A stretch of DNA of 64,000 nt from Wyeomyia smithii (GCF_029784165.1 NC_073694.1:46967674-47031673); one strand, 5' to 3'; shown: positions 1 through 12,840, numbered from the stretch's first letter. Notes: a model not told the origin generated them from the letters alone. Program-made: numbers and translations.

Positions 1-1
1 A

Positions 2-436
2 TTTTATAGCATTTTGCGTCAGAGAACACTCAACAGTTGGCAATCATCATGGAACTCAGATGAACTGGGACGGTGGCTACATTCCATTTTTCCTAAGGTA
101 TCGACGAAAGCATGGTTCAAGGGGTTGGATGTAGGTCGGGACTTCATTCGCGTGATGTCCAGACTTATGTCCAATCACTACACGTTAAACACGCATCTCT
201 TTCGTATAGGGCTTGTAGACAGTAATCACTGCGTTTGTGGCGATGGCTACCATGACATCGAGCATGTTGTTTGGTCGTGTACCGAATACTGTGGTGTTAG
301 GTCCGAGCTTATAGGCTCCCTTCGGGCCCGAGGAAAACAACCGAACGTACCCGTTAGAGACATTCTGGGAAGCGGTGATCTCCAGTACATGACACAGCTA
401 TACTGCTTTCTGAAAAACGCTGACATTAAAATTTAA
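2..436 (+). CDS. C-terminal end of a LOA-type non-LTR retrotransposon ORF2 (partial)
   Basis: The frame is open from the left window edge to a TAA at 434-436, so only the C-terminus of a longer protein is present. It lies beyond the reverse transcriptase and RNase H domains. It carries the cysteine/histidine cluster CVCGDGYHDIEHVVWSC, typical of the tail of LOA-like ORF2 proteins of mosquitoes. The segment before it (ELGRWLHSIFPKVSTKAWFK) is also typical of this family. The reading frame has no break here, so this copy may be fairly young or its damage may lie outside the window. The RT domain is not visible, so the clade assignment rests on this tail only. Confidence 0.75.
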   Translation, partial: FYSILRQRTLNSWQSSWNSDELGRWLHSIFPKVSTKAWFKGLDVGRDFIRVMSRLMSNHYTLNTHLFRIGLVDSNHCVCGDGYHDIEHVVWSCTEYCGVRSELIGSLRARGKQPNVPVRDILGSGDLQYMTQLYCFLKNADIKI

Positions 437-790
437 AATTTTCTTTGTCTATTTGTCAGATTAAGGATACAAATATGCTATGCTGAAGACACGGAAACGA
501 AGAGCCCGCATCTATGCTTACACAAATATTTTGAACCCACAACAAACAAGAATACAATTGCTCTACCAGTTGAAAAACAAAGTTCCAAAATAGTTTTAAG
601 TCAAAATTGTATCTCCCCTCCTCTCACCTTAAATCCCCAATAGCTCGTAGTCGGCCGCGAAAATAAAAAAAGGCCTCCCTCTTTTCCCTGCTAACGTAGA
701 ATTAATACGAATTGTACTTGGCTCAGTAAAACAGAAAATGTATCGTGCCGTGTCAAATAAACTAATTTTAAACTAATTTTAAACCAAGCA
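437..790 (+). mobile_element. 3' untranslated region and tail of the LOA-type element
   Basis: Non-coding, AT-rich sequence follows the stop codon. At about 753-784 there is a short tandem repeat built from TAAACTAATTTTA units. Non-LTR elements that lack a long poly(A) often end in such short repeats, so the element probably ends near 785-790. The exact end is inferred. Confidence 0.5.
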
Positions 791-1143
791 ACAACCACAT
801 CATCATATTACATTTCTTATGGTAAAAAATTTCTTCATCCGTGGAAAATACTCGGTTGAATAAGTCAAATAAGCGTACAGAGCTCCACTCCAATGAAAAA
901 AGTTTGATTCATATTTTGTCCATTTTCGGGTTATCGCAAAAATCAAGTGTTAAATTCAAAATTATAGGCGCTCTGATGAATTCTAACAAATCAACTGGTT
1001 ACCATCAATTCGAGCAGTCTTCAAAAGCGCTAAGCATTTTTGGTTTGGGGTTACTTTCAGTATTCTAATTCACCCAAAACTAACGGAGAATTTTTGTTAC
1101 TTTTGAGCAACCTTTTATTACTTTCTTGTCTTCTGGTCGCGCG

Positions 1144-1206
1144 TTAGACAAAATACTACAAGGTATACAGCCCTAGGGATTGTATGAAATGGTGACGTAG
1201 GACTAA
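1144..1206 (-). repeat. Terminal sequence of a dispersed MITE-like family
   Basis: The stretch containing TACAAGGTATACAGCCCTAG followed by a TGACGTAGGACTA motif is the reverse complement of the right ends of the repeats at 27411-27815 and 56290-56712. It looks like a terminal inverted repeat next to a TA dinucleotide. The interior to the right of it (1207 onward) does not clearly match the other two copies, so this may be another subfamily sharing the same terminus. Confidence 0.45.
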
Positions 1207-1220
1207 ATGTATACATTATA

Positions 1221-1838
1221 TGCTGCGATAAACTGTTCATAGGCAACACTACCGTTTATATTTGATAGTCGTTATTGTAAAACTAACGATGCATGAATAC
1301 ATGAAAATTTTACCCTAGTAGTAGTTGTGAAAATTCTCATAACTCTTATCTTCAAGCATTTATAGTTCTGAAAAGAACCGATTCCGTAATCTTCAGTATG
1401 AAATTCGTGCTACAGAACGCTGATGATCGCACCACCCTTTGGTAGTATTGAATATTTTGTTGGCCGCGCATAAAATTTGCTCTCCGCTGTACCCTCCAGC
1501 AGCTGTGCCAGCAAAAGATCCTGCAGCGTACGATGGTAACTGTTGCTGCCGTATGCAAAATAAAGGTAACATGCTCCGCACTGCCTGGAAGTTGACTTGT
1601 ATGCAGCTCTCGTTTCTCAATGTCGCGTACCTCTAACAGCTATACTCCACTCGCTGTTGTGTTACAAACTAGACTGAAGCTGAATTTTCTACACGCAGTC
1701 TTTTGTATCGAGTTCAGAGTAGATTATTGCCATTAGGGCGTGGCCACACAGCTTAGATAAAAACAAATAAACCAAAACACTTTGTTGAGTCAAAATATTT
1801 AGGCAGTGGAATTCATTTCATCCATGTTATTGTTATCT
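1221..1838. other. No recognised feature
   Basis: Short open frames exist on both strands around 1350-1640, but they overlap each other and match no family known to me. No splice pattern or repeat was recognised. Confidence 0.4.
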
Positions 1839-1839
1839 G

Positions 1840-2127
1840 TGCTCGGGAAGCAAGCCAATTATGAGGAAAATGTATGGGAAAGCTTGACCTTGGAACTTTT
1901 CACCTTTTTCCACCATTAAGCAGTAAAGCAACAATGTTGAACATTATATTAAAAAAATTGTTACACATTTTATCTATCCACCGACATATAAATGACTGAG
2001 ATGCATTAAGTCATTCGCTCGCTATAATCGTTTGAAATCTGACGCAACATTTACCAGTTTCATTTTCAATTTCACAAAGTGTAATCAAGTATAGAAAACA
2101 AAGACGAAGTCCTACGTCAGAAGTAAC
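1840..2127 (-). repeat. Dispersed repeat family D, copy 1
   Basis: Read on the minus strand, this starts with the palindrome-like motif GACGTAGGACTTCGTC at about 2127 and continues with GTTGCGTCAGATTTCAAACG and GGATAGATAAAATGTGTAAC. The same order of blocks occurs on the plus strand at 55165-55400. No coding capacity is seen. It is probably a non-autonomous element or a non-coding end of a larger element. Confidence 0.6.
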
Positions 2128-2309
2128 AAACAAAAAGTAATAAAACAAAAAAAAACTACTTGCTAATCGATGGTGATACCAACTCCAGAGGGTTTGAAAT
2201 ATTGTACCGCTACCTACCGCTTCGCTACCGTTAAGGAAAACAGATTTTTGAGCAAATATTTGCTGTAGTGTAATAGCTGAAGCCCGAAGAAATGTGTTGC
2301 CCAAAAAGT

Positions 2310-2400
2310 AGGAGGGTGGTATTCAAGACACGACCGCATGACGTTGGACTACGGTATTCTTATATTCCATTAAAACAAATAATAGAGAGAATTGCAACTC
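2310..2400 (+). repeat. Short dispersed repeat E, copy 1
   Basis: The block from GTAGGAGGGTGGTATTCAAG through the motif GACGTTGGACTACGG to an A-rich segment recurs at 2752-2850 with a few substitutions and a small insertion. The two copies are in direct orientation about 440 bp apart. Confidence 0.6.
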
Positions 2401-2751
2401 TAGTATTTGCTGCAATTTTATCTAACAGTGCATTTCTGGATGCTGAGACGTTAAAACGTTATAAATAATAATATATACTAAAAGAATGGATATCTTTTAT
2501 TTAATCGCTGTCATTTCATACATATTCGAATCAACCCTTTGTTTGCTGCACTACCAAGACAATCATTTAATTGAGCAAATTGGTAAAATTTTCCTATCTA
2601 AGCAAAAAGCAAACTTTACGAAACTATCTGAAATTGGAGCCCAGAACGATTCAACCGAAAATTTTAAATTTGAAAATTGTTTGACATTTAATCGATAAAA
2701 CTCATGCTAGGTTAGCTCCAGCCCAGTATATAACTTCATGTATTTGAAAAA

Positions 2752-2850
2752 AAGTAGGAGGGTGGTATTCAAGACACGACCGCATGACGTTGACTACCGT
2801 ATTCTTATAAAAAAAAATATTCCATTGAAACAAATAGTAGAGGGAATTGC
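2752..2850 (+). repeat. Short dispersed repeat E, copy 2
   Basis: This is the second direct copy of the block at 2310-2400. It differs by the loss of one G in the GACGTTGACTACCG motif and by a longer run of A. An open frame runs across it (2738-3001), but it is a chance frame over repeat sequence. Confidence 0.6.
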
Positions 2851-2884
2851 AACGCTTCTTTTACAAAACTTCTGTAATAAAATT

Positions 2885-3470
2885 TGGAGGCACCAAAAGG
2901 TACCAGTTGCCGATTATTCTCGTTTACTGGTTAGTCCGTCCAGAATTCCAGCCATTCAAGTGTTTTGCAGTAGCCATTTACTACTAAAGCCACCAGCATA
3001 ACGGGTGAAACCGGCACAAGATGACCGGTACTATTTTGTCTTTCCTCCTTTCAGCTGCTAACACCTAGCGCTGTCGTGAAATTAACATCAACATAAACAT
3101 GCATTTTTGGAAGGTTTTTTTCCGCTAACAGCAGCAATTGTAAAACATAAAATTCAACTAACCGCTTCTATCATAAAACTGCGAGGCACCAAAAGGTGCC
3201 AGTTGCTGATTCCTTGTTTACTGGTTTCCGTCCAGAATTCCAGCCATTTTAGTATTTTGCAGTAGCCACCAGCATCACGTGTCAAACCGGCACGAGATGA
3301 CCGTTACTATTTTGTTTTTCCTCCTTTTAGCTGCTAACACCTAGCGTCCGCATGTCACTGGTGCGGTTTTGGAATCAGAATTATGGGGCGCCGGCCGCTG
3401 TCGTAATATTAACACCAACAAAAAAATGCATATTTGCAAGGTTTTTTCCGCTAGCAGCAGCATAAACATC
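2885..3470. repeat. Two-copy tandem duplication with a ~295-bp period
   Basis: AGGCACCAAAAGGT occurs at about 2889 and 3184. The following blocks (the TTTACTGGTT segment, TCCAGAATTCCAGCCATT, GTAGCCA, CCGGCAC, CTGCTAACACCTAGCG) repeat in the same order in both copies. The second copy gained a short insertion around 3346-3395. No product is predicted. Confidence 0.65.
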
Positions 3471-3483
3471 GGAAACAGAAAGT

Positions 3484-3832
3484 GACAACAACAATAACAA
3501 CAAAGTCAGATCGATTGTATCCGTTAGTGTCGACTGTGCTTGGGAAGAGAGGTAGTGATTGGCTGCGCGGTATGATTTAGACAATCGATATTAATTACCA
3601 ATTTTTCAATAGTGTATCTCAAACAAAAGTTTGTTTTGTTACATAAATTTAACCGTAAAAGAATTTCTGATCGATTGATGCCAAAACCTCGAAAACCTGA
3701 TTATAGATGACTGCAAAATAAGCGCTCAAAACCTGACCACTTTTCTCTGGTTTTCCCTGGTTGAATTACTAGATTTTCAAATTCAGGGGCCTAACTTCGA
3801 TATAGACGTTAGTCAACGTCAAAAAAAAAACG
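3484..3832 (+). repeat. SINE-like retroposon family A, copy 1
   Basis: A 340-bp module begins near AACAAAGTCAGATCGATTG and ends in the hairpin-like motif TAGACGTTAGTCAACGTC followed directly by a run of A. Copies lie at 5233-5580 in the same orientation and 24966-25330 inverted. An A-rich 3' tail on all three copies and the lack of terminal inverted repeats suggest a retroposed non-autonomous element. No clear tRNA-like A and B boxes were found. Confidence 0.7.
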
Positions 3833-3839
3833 TTTGGTT

Positions 3840-4300
3840 CAATAACTCAATATAGCAAGAGCTCAATCACACGTTTTTCGGTTGTTGTTATCAAGGTTTG
3901 GGCGAGTGACAGGAAAATATCTTAACTTCTTCAGTTGTGATTTAGAGCATTTCTAATTGTTTCGTTATTTTTCACGATAGCGACAAGTTTGTTTCTTTCT
4001 CTGTGTGCGAGAAACAAAATCAAAACCGCGAACCGAGAAACAAAAACGAAAATTTAATGAATGCTTATTGAGAAAACTTGCAACTCTTTTTACCAATAAC
4101 TTATGATACTCAAAAGAACCCGTTTTGACCTAAATCAAATTTCTAGTAAATAAGTGTTGATCATTCATAGGTAGTAATTTTTCCTCGATGAATGAAGACT
4201 GGCTGAAGAAGTTAAAATCGCTGCTGTAAAATCAAATTCACAACTGTGTTCGTTAAGACGTTTTAATATTTTCAATGACAATTATAATCTTCGATAAACT
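3840..4300. other. No recognised feature
   Basis: AT-rich sequence without a plausible coding region or a repeat shared elsewhere in the window. Confidence 0.4.
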
Positions 4301-4304
4301 CTCG

Positions 4305-4640
4305 CTATAGTTATTCACACACATGCTATAACTATCTAAACACGCGTTAAAACTATTCATACACACGCTGTAGCTATAGCTATCCATACACACGCTATTC
4401 CTTTCCATACATTCGATACAACTATCTATACACACGCATAAGCTATCCAACCATGTGCTATTACTATCCATACATACGCTATAACTAATCATTACACACG
4501 CAGCAGCTATCCACACACAAGCTATAACTATCCGTACACACGCTGAAGATATACACGCAATAGCCATAATATGCTACACATGCTAGTGTTTTACACACGC
4601 TATAGCTAGCCATACACACGCAACAGCGCCATCCCTATCA
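4305..4640. repeat. Degenerate ~23-24-bp minisatellite
   Basis: About a dozen diverged units resemble ACACACGCTATAACTATCCA with an AC-rich joint, arranged head to tail. The open frame that spans it on the minus strand (4253-4567) encodes a Cys/Ser/Met-rich peptide that simply reflects the repeat, so it is not called as a gene. Confidence 0.7.
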
Positions 4641-4690
4641 TCGCAAATGTCATAGCAATACAGATGCACATACGCTATATGTGCACACTG

Positions 4691-5230
4691 CACACACACT
4701 AAATGGCGGTAGCTTTCCTAGTGGCGGTGCTGGCTCGTGCAGTTTCTAGCTGTTTTCACCCAACTCAGATCGAAGGAGAACCGAACTGAATGAAGAAATG
4801 CAGCTTCCCACTACCTCCGCCGCTGCTGCCTGATACCACCGCTCTGGTTCTGCTGCAGCTCAGTTTGGCCGCTGGAATCAGCCACCGCTGCTGATTATAC
4901 AAGACCGGCCTGGTGGCCTTTCACTTGTTAACTGATGACTGCAATGAGACGACACAGGCTATTATATAGCCCAAAGCAAAAATCCATCCGCGAGCAAACA
5001 AGAAGCGAGCTTGTGATTGGTTGAATGTGCACGACTTTTAACACAACTTTTAACTAGTTTAGTATCGAAAACATATTTGAATTATTATATGTCAATCTTG
5101 CGCAATATTTCCCCTATCAATCAAGCCATTGGTGTTTAGAATCTGTTCAGTGGTAATGATAAAAGAAGCATTTTAAAACGGTGTTGAAACACCTGTTGCA
5201 GCTACCGAAAGCGAGCTCGTTATTGGTTGA
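4691..5230. other. No gene seen; locally GC-rich with CTG/GCC triplets
   Basis: At 4790-4900 the sequence is rich in GCC/CTG triplets but has no sustained open frame. A TATA-like string (TATTATATAG) lies near 4961, with no downstream gene to support a promoter call. Confidence 0.35.
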
Positions 5231-5232
5231 AA

Positions 5233-5580
5233 GTGTGAGACTGTTTACAAAGTCAGATCGGTTGTATCCGTTAGTGTCGACTGTGCTTGTGAAGAGAGGT
5301 GGTGATTGGTTGCTCGGTATGATTTAGACAATCGATGTGATTTATCAATTTTTCAATAGTGTATCTCGAACAATAGGTTATTTTTGTTACATAAATTCAA
5401 CCGTAAAAGAATTTCTGATCGGTTGATGCCAAAACCTCGAAATTCTGAAAAGAAATGACTGATGTATAAGCGCTCAAAACCTGACCACTTTTCCTTGGTT
5501 TTCCCCGGTTGAATTACTAGATTTTCAAATTCAGGTGCCTAACTTCGATATAGACGTTAGTCCAACGTCAAAAAAACATA
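5233..5580 (+). repeat. SINE-like retroposon family A, copy 2
   Basis: This is the same module as 3484-3832, in the same orientation, 1.75 kb downstream. It ends with TAGACGTTAGTCCAACGTC and a short A run. It shares with the copy at 24966-25330 several variants that copy 1 lacks, such as GAAGAGAGGTGGTGATTGG, so copies 2 and 3 appear closer to each other. Confidence 0.7.
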
Positions 5581-6300
<720 letters not shown>

Positions 6301-7230
6301 AACAATTGTAGTAAAAATTTAAACTACAACCCTGCTGATGCACTGCACGGAATCTGCTGCACTATGTACGGAGAGAGTTGCAGATGGATATACTGATAGG
6401 TTGTAGAGATGCTTGTGAACCGGATACTGTTTTCTCAATGTGACCGGTAACAAGTTAAGAGCTATTTGATGAAGATCATAAACGATATTCCAAGACCATT
6501 CCAAGCTACTTTAGTGAAATTTAGTAGCCAAAAAATTAGCGAGCCCGTTAAGGGAAACACAAGTCAGGTACGACAGGAGAATACCGAATAACTGCGTATT
6601 TGATATGACTTCAAGCTTTTCTCCACAAAAACCCACCAGGACCCGTTATTGTAATTTGACTTAATCCAGGCTGAACAGCCACTGAACGGAACCCCAGTTT
6701 GATGCAGCTTGTGAGGGCGTAGTCGTCCTAAAAAGAAATTACGACGGGCAGTCGTCCTTCAAGCTACAGGGAGCTCAACTATCGTTCAGCAACCAGCTGG
6801 CATCGACGAGAATCGGGCAGAGCAGCAGTGGTACCGCTAGAGCGACGCAGCGTAGCCCACGTGCTTGCCCTCACCATTCGAATACAATATACCAGAGTGA
6901 GTGGTTGTTTAAACTAATGAAAATTGTTTAAATTAGAAGTGAGCTAGATTCTTGATCCCGAAGTAGACCCGGAGCCGACCCTGAGGTCCTTCGAGTCTCT
7001 CATGGCCGACAGGGAGTACAGAAAAGAGGTCATGGGAACCCAACTCCAAACAGTCCCCAGAGGAACGACTGGAATAAATCAAACTTTAATTCGATGTCTA
7101 TCTCCGGAACACCTATGAGGACAGATGCACAGTTAGAAGCCTATTTTTTTAGGAGAAAACATCTACTGTCAAAAAGTGAAAAAAAGTGTTGAACGCAGGA
7201 GTATTCATTCGATAGTTTCTACTCCGACAG
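6301..7230. other. No gene recognised; possible old element remnant
   Basis: The base composition rises in GC at about 6650-7060 relative to both flanks, which suggests inserted sequence. The adjacent BEL/Pao scrap on the minus strand makes its 3' part or LTR possible, but no matching LTR pair was found. Confidence 0.3.
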
Positions 7231-7235
7231 TAACA

Positions 7236-7870
7236 TTATTCCCTAACGGCTTTTCCCCCCTCTGTGGGTATTTTCCACGGTAAGACGATATTATTGGCTT
7301 TAGTTTTGCCAGACCAGAAAATTTCGAAATACCCACTGGAGGTTTCTGCAGACACATGAAAGACCACTCTGCATTTGGTAGTCGTGCTGTCTTCCTTCAC
7401 GACGCAGTGATTAGGAAGGAAAATTGCGCGCATAGAGAATGCATTCGTAGCTACCGACATGCGTCCCAACTGGATGTAATCCTGCATAATACCGCAATTT
7501 GTAGTTTGATTTAGAAGCCGCCTAGGTGGCAGGGTTTTTTAGCAACAATAGACGAACAATAAACCGTCCAAGGCTGTCACGAGTTGTTTATTTCAAAAAA
7601 TATCCTTGTATATCAGGCCTTGAGCACTCATCACTCGGTTTTCTTGTAACCAGCAGAAAGCATCCAACCGAGTTTAGTATTTTGTAGAACTGGGAGACTG
7701 CAAGATTGTCGTTGTCGTTCCAGTATGGCGAAATTGTGTTGGCCAATTGGTGATGTCAACTGGTCTCAGTGGAAGCTCAGAAGTAAGACGAACTAAAACT
7801 ACACACGGAATGACACTTCGGCATCCTGTACAACGAGGACTAAAGCCGACCTGCCCACATAAGTTAGATA
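7236..7870 (-). pseudogene. BEL/Pao retrotransposon fragment (protease-RT region)
   Basis: On the minus strand, 7487-7236 encodes LPNHCVVKEDSTTTKCRVVF, which matches the start of the BEL/Pao reverse transcriptase. Upstream, 7870-7674 encodes IPCVVLVRLTSEL followed by VDITNWP, the linker typical of this superfamily between protease and RT. The two pieces are in different frames with stops between them. The catalytic YVDD-type motif is absent. This is a dead fragment, separate from the larger BEL element at 39-46 kb. Confidence 0.75.
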
Positions 7871-7874
7871 ACAT

Positions 7875-9480
7875 TTAGTCACTCCAAACTATAACCTTGA
7901 TTACGGCTGCAACAATTGGCAACGAGAATGGAATAAAAAAATTTGGAAGCATCTCCAAGTCTTTCAAGCGGCTCCCAAGCCTGAAGAAAAGGTCGTACAC
8001 AGATCTGAAGAACACGATTCTGCAGCTCTCCAATTCAGACCGAATCAGCAGATCGAAAACCACGGAAACTATGCCAATCCGCCTGTCAGCTACCGGTTTT
8101 CCTGGTTAGCGATATTCCACATTTTTAGTATGATCGCAAGAGTTTTCTTCGACGAGATACGGGGATGTTTCTACGAAGGACGACGAAGCTTTAAACGATG
8201 TCGCTAGAGTGAGATTGCTTCTACACTAGTTAAGCACCCTGTTGAATGAAAAGTACGTGAATACCGTTCTTTCCAAGCGCTCCCTGTTGGGGCTGCAGTG
8301 GACTGTGACTGCGCCGGTCGGTAAACGTTGCTTGCGTTCACAGCGGGAACCAAGCCGGATGGGAGCAGGACCTTTTCGTTCCTTCCCAGGAGGGCTATTA
8401 GATTGGCCTGGACTCCTTTGATCGGCTTCGCCTCATGACGCCGCGACGTGATTGGCCTGGACTAGCCCACTTGGCTAGCAGCAATCAAAACTCAAAGATG
8501 TGAGCCTTGAAAAAGACTCTCAAAAAACTCTTCAATTTCAATTAACTCTTACGGGTGGAGACGGAGGACAGGATGTTTGGCGGTCGGGTGCAAACACAGA
8601 ACTACTGTTTACACTAATTTATTCGTTTTCCTCTTCTTCTTATTCTTATTCTATTCGCCGCGTTAATGTTCTTCGCGGTGACTCAACTTTTGCCCACCGA
8701 TGGGCTGCTACTGCTACTGCAGCTACTATTATTGCTGCTGTTCTCCTTTCACTTTCTGCTTCCTATGTGTATCGTATCGCGGTCGAAAAAATACTAATAA
8801 CTGCTGCCGCATCTGTTGCTCTTTTATTCCATTCCGCAGTGCGAAAGCTTACAAAGGGGCGGTGCTGAATCTCACACCGCTGTTTACCTACTGCGACGCA
8901 ATTAGTGGATATTGCGTTCGCTCGCTGCCACCTTGTCGCTTCAGTTCGAACAGTTTGGACTGAACACTTCCAGCACCAGGCTTGTCGTTTCTCCTCAGAT
9001 AATCACTAGCGTGTAGGACAATATCTTTCACTGCGAAAACAACTGCTCTCACACTGGCGAGCGAAGCGACGCACTTGCTCGAAGCAGCAGGAGTTTACAA
9101 AAAATCGACGCGGTGAAATATGAAATATCTCTCAGAGAGATAATAATCTGGTGTGAGCTTTCTCGCCCGAAAGAACATTACACACAATATTTACACAACT
9201 GAGCTCACTGCAGTGCGTTCATTGTGTGTCTTTTAGGCATATATCAAAAGATGGGAGCACTGAATCGAATTCGAATTTATAGTGCGCACCGCGGTTTGCT
9301 TCTGTATATTCTTGCTTGAGTTTTCCCCCCTTTTTTTCAGCTGCTTACACCAGCAAGTGTACTATTTTCCTGCGAGCGGCAGAAACACAGCACAAAGCAG
9401 AAGAAAGAAGTGTGGTGCAAAAAATGGCTACACGCAGCCCTCATGCTGGGCAAGAAGTGAGTAGAGAAGTGAATATTCAC
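7875..9480. other. No gene recognised; triplet-rich segment next to BEL scrap
   Basis: Open frames at 7897-8109 and 8500-8868 match no family known to me. The 8620-8770 region is rich in CTT and TGC/TAC triplets. ATTGGCCTGGACT occurs twice (about 8402 and 8451). The segment could contain the gag end and LTR of the neighbouring BEL fragment, but no second LTR was found to prove it. Confidence 0.3.
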
Positions 9481-10679
9481 TCTGTTCTTTGCACATATTG
9501 ATATATTCCACATACGGTCAGGACTAAAGTCTGGACGAGGCTGTCAATAAAATGAAAAAGTTGTCCGGTCACAAAAAGTCCGTATTCTATTGCCGTTACT
9601 AGTACTTGCAGTGCTCGAAGGGCAATGCGCATAGTTTCACATCGTATGCTGCCATGGTGAACAAAAATACACAAACCACACCAGATCAATCTGGAGCCAT
9701 CGTTTTGTCTATGGTCACTAAACGCTATGGGAAAAATTCAATTATGAGCCGTTCGTCAGACATTAAATTAGTTTGGGGTGAATAACTTTTTTTTACAAGC
9801 ATCGCCTTACGGTCTTCAGAAGAGTTTATCCAGAAAAATTTCCTACAATTATCATGTATCGATATATTTTGAGGAGCCAACTGGACATCTCTAGAGAATA
9901 AGTTTTGAAAAAGTGTATTTTCCCATATAAAATCGTATGAAAACTTAAAAAATCGTGCGCAAAAATATAGTTCCACTGATCGATCTGAAAAGTTACACAG
10001 TTGTTAGAGGACCCATAGGGAACACGAAAAGTGCATGGGAGCTAAAATTGCAGGATGGGTCCACAAATGCATAAGAGAAACTGTACCTGCCTACAGTGCC
10101 AAATGACCTGCCAAAAAAAAACGACTAGTTAGCTCCAATAGTCGTCGTATGCAAACCGGGCAACGTATCAGTCTGTTTGTGTGTAGATAATTTGACGGGG
10201 TACTGAACAACGCGCTGGGATGTGATCGGCATCCTCTTCCAAACTCAGTCTACATCTTTGCGGAACTGACTGGAGCACGTTATTTTAATGCATCTCGACT
10301 TATCAGATACCTTCCAGCAGGTCGACGTTGAAGAAATACCCACAAATAGTTCACATTGTGAACGCTTCCGAAGGACGTCAAGCAGCTCTTTGATGCTATC
10401 AACTACTCTGGTTAAAGCTGTTCATTCTTCAATGGCACCTGCAAGGGTTGATCCAGCAATACCCTCCACATCTATTTACCCAATAGGTAATACATCTTAC
10501 AAGACTCTTCCTGTTTCGATGTAACCGGTGCTGGATCTCTCAGATCTCTGATTGAAGAAATAGAGGACAAAGCTTTATCTGCACCAATGCCGACGTCATC
10601 CGATCAAGGTTGAGTTATCCCACAAAGATCTACCCGTGAATCAAAATTCCCAAGATCTCTTTAAATGGATTTTTTTAAT
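9481..10679. other. No gene recognised
   Basis: The minus-strand frame at 9976-9725 and the plus-strand frame at 10288-10524 show no known motif. A minus-strand stretch of about 60 codons near 10425-10245 is open but also unassigned. Confidence 0.3.
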
Positions 10680-11022
10680 TTAAATAGTTGTTCCAATAAA
10701 TTTACTAAAAAAGAGTCTGTTTACCAGTAAAAATATATACAGCTCGCCAAATTGCCATCTGCAACTTTCTAAGTAATAAACCGTCATCCCCGTCGGCCTC
10801 TCTTGTTTGTTAGCACTCTCGATGAAGCTATCCACCATTTTGCCACAAATGGAAACAAAGTCTGATCCAGTTTCAATTTTCTGGAAACGTCCTCCATTAT
10901 GCATGCAACATCCCAAAATGACGTTTTCCATTACAGTAATGCATCTGTCGGCGGTGGCAAGCACATGGCTGATGGTATCCTTCTTGTTTGCCACCATCGA
11001 GAACAAAAAGCAGGAAAAATAA
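10680..11022 (-). CDS. Unidentified protein-like open frame
   Basis: A minus-strand frame reads well from an ATG at about 11017 (MVANKKDTISHVLATADR) for roughly 70 codons. Its codon choice is rich in GTG, AAG, ACC and GCC, unlike the AT-rich flanks. Three cysteines and a likely helical region are visible. After about residue 70 the frame enters AT-rich sequence and ends at 10680, so the 3' part looks like intron or decay. No domain was recognised and no convincing splice donor could be fixed. It may be a gene relic or an exon. Confidence 0.25.
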
Positions 11023-11040
11023 AGAAGAAGTGAAAAATAT

Positions 11041-12840
11041 ACAAAGCAAGAGCCCAGAACCCTTTTCTTTACCGTGCTGGTGCGCACATGAAAAGTTAGA
11101 TGAATTTTTCACTAATAGCAGCATCTTTAGCATCGGGGCACATTGACGACGAGCACTCGGTACACTAACGGGAGGATGCAGAGCTGGCCTCCTTGTGGTG
11201 CTGGATGCTTATGTATTCGCTGGGAGCTTCAGTCTACTTCAGTCAAAAGCTACCATCATGGTGTCTCGACTATCTCTGCAAGTTTCTGCCAGTACATACT
11301 TGAGCTGGGTCCGCGCTGCGGACCAAAAATCAAACCTGGAATGCCGTCTCCACACTATAAAAAGCCAAGTATGTGGTGCTGTTAAGGAAAACCGTCGTAC
11401 GATAAAGGGTTAGCCGCTGTTAGACGAATACTTTTTTTTTCTTTTCTCAAACCTCTCTAGCAATCACCGCCGAAAGGTGAGACCATTTGGACTTTCGTCC
11501 TTTTCTTACTGAAGCTCCTTTCCGGTGGGGAACTCTTGCACATACCGACACATACTACCAGCAACCACTAACACCAACACACATGCATTCATCCCGAGAA
11601 AAGCACACATGCACACCACTGGCAGCAGCAGCAGCAGCACATGAAAAATATCTCCATCATCATCACCCATCTCTCCCGCAAGCTCGCCAGGCAACAAACG
11701 CCCGCTAAACCCCGCAAGCAGCCCCACAACTTGAAAGTTCACCAGCCAGCCAGCCAGAGAGCATTGGAGGGGAGTAACCAGGTCTCATTGGTGCGCCACA
11801 AAAGCACCAGCCTTGGAGACGTTCGCGTGCCTCGCCGTGCTTTTCTCGGTCTGCCTTTGCACACACAATCTAACCTTCTCTTAATGGTAGGGACCCAGCT
11901 TCGAGCAATGTCGCGGGCCTCCGCAGGCATCCGTTATCCCGTAGTACCACAGGTCTCTTCACCCTGCCACGGTGGAAAGAAATAAATTGCAAAGATGAGA
12001 AGAAAAAAAGAACACATCTTGCAGCTTAAATGAAAGTGTACATAAAGGGAAAACAGAGCGATTCATACATAAAGGATTGCAGCCTTTCGCCATTGGCTGG
12101 TCTGGTAGCTTAAAGACACGAACAAAAAAGCAGTGGAACATGTTGAAAATAATTGCACGGCATCTAACAGCGTGGTTTAAGCACTGACGAAAATTAATGC
12201 GTATTGCAGTGCAGGCTGACTTTTGCATCCCAGAAGCGGGTGATGTCACCCAATTTTCTCTGCCCTCGGGTGTTTTTTTTTTCACGCTAATGGAAGGAAA
12301 CTGCTTCCCATCTCCGGCTTTGATTGAATGAATTTTTCGTTTTAGGAGCTTTGTGAAGGCTACGCTCTTCCACATATTGAACACCTGTTTAAAGAATAGG
12401 TAAAGTGTTCCAATTGAGGGTAATTGCGAAAACTCGGTGCGAACTAGAATCTCGGATCATTGGCTGCAAAAACAGGGCAAGTTGCGACAGTGGAAATGCT
12501 CGTGCCCAAGGATTTGCTTTTTTCGCGATCCTTGTGTGCGTGGGTAAATGCTGATAAAGATTATGTTCCGATTTGGTTTAGAAATTTTCTTTCCAATATG
12601 CTTGAACTTACAATGAACCGAATGAAATAATTATCGTATCGTTGGATGGTTGAAACATAAAAGCTTTTTTTGTATAATATTTTTTTTTCTTTATTTTTTA
12701 ACAATGTTGTAAACATACATGAAAAGCTTCATGGTTTACACCCACTTCAGATTATGTTAATCGATGGTATAAAAATATTGATATTGAGTAAATTTTTGGT
12801 AGCTGCCGATACGTACGGCTTTGTACAGTCTTCATAGCAA
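11041..12840. other. No gene recognised; short CAG tract
   Basis: A (GCA)5-type tract lies at about 11624-11640 and a CCAGCCAGCC string near 11742. Overlapping open frames on both strands at 11500-12384 have no known motif and contradict each other. The region may be host intergenic or intronic DNA. Confidence 0.35.

Noticed and set aside
4253..4567. Cys/Ser/Met-rich open frame as a gene
   Set aside because: It is a translation of the degenerate minisatellite.
4305..4640. CRISPR-like array
   Set aside because: Units are contiguous, diverged and without unique spacers of constant length, and the DNA is animal.
4955..4970. TATA box of a promoter
   Set aside because: A TATA-like string alone in AT-rich DNA, with no gene downstream on either strand.
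11487..12384. Overlapping frames of 114-141 codons on both strands
   Set aside because: They conflict, have no known motif, and include CAG and CCAG simple repeats.
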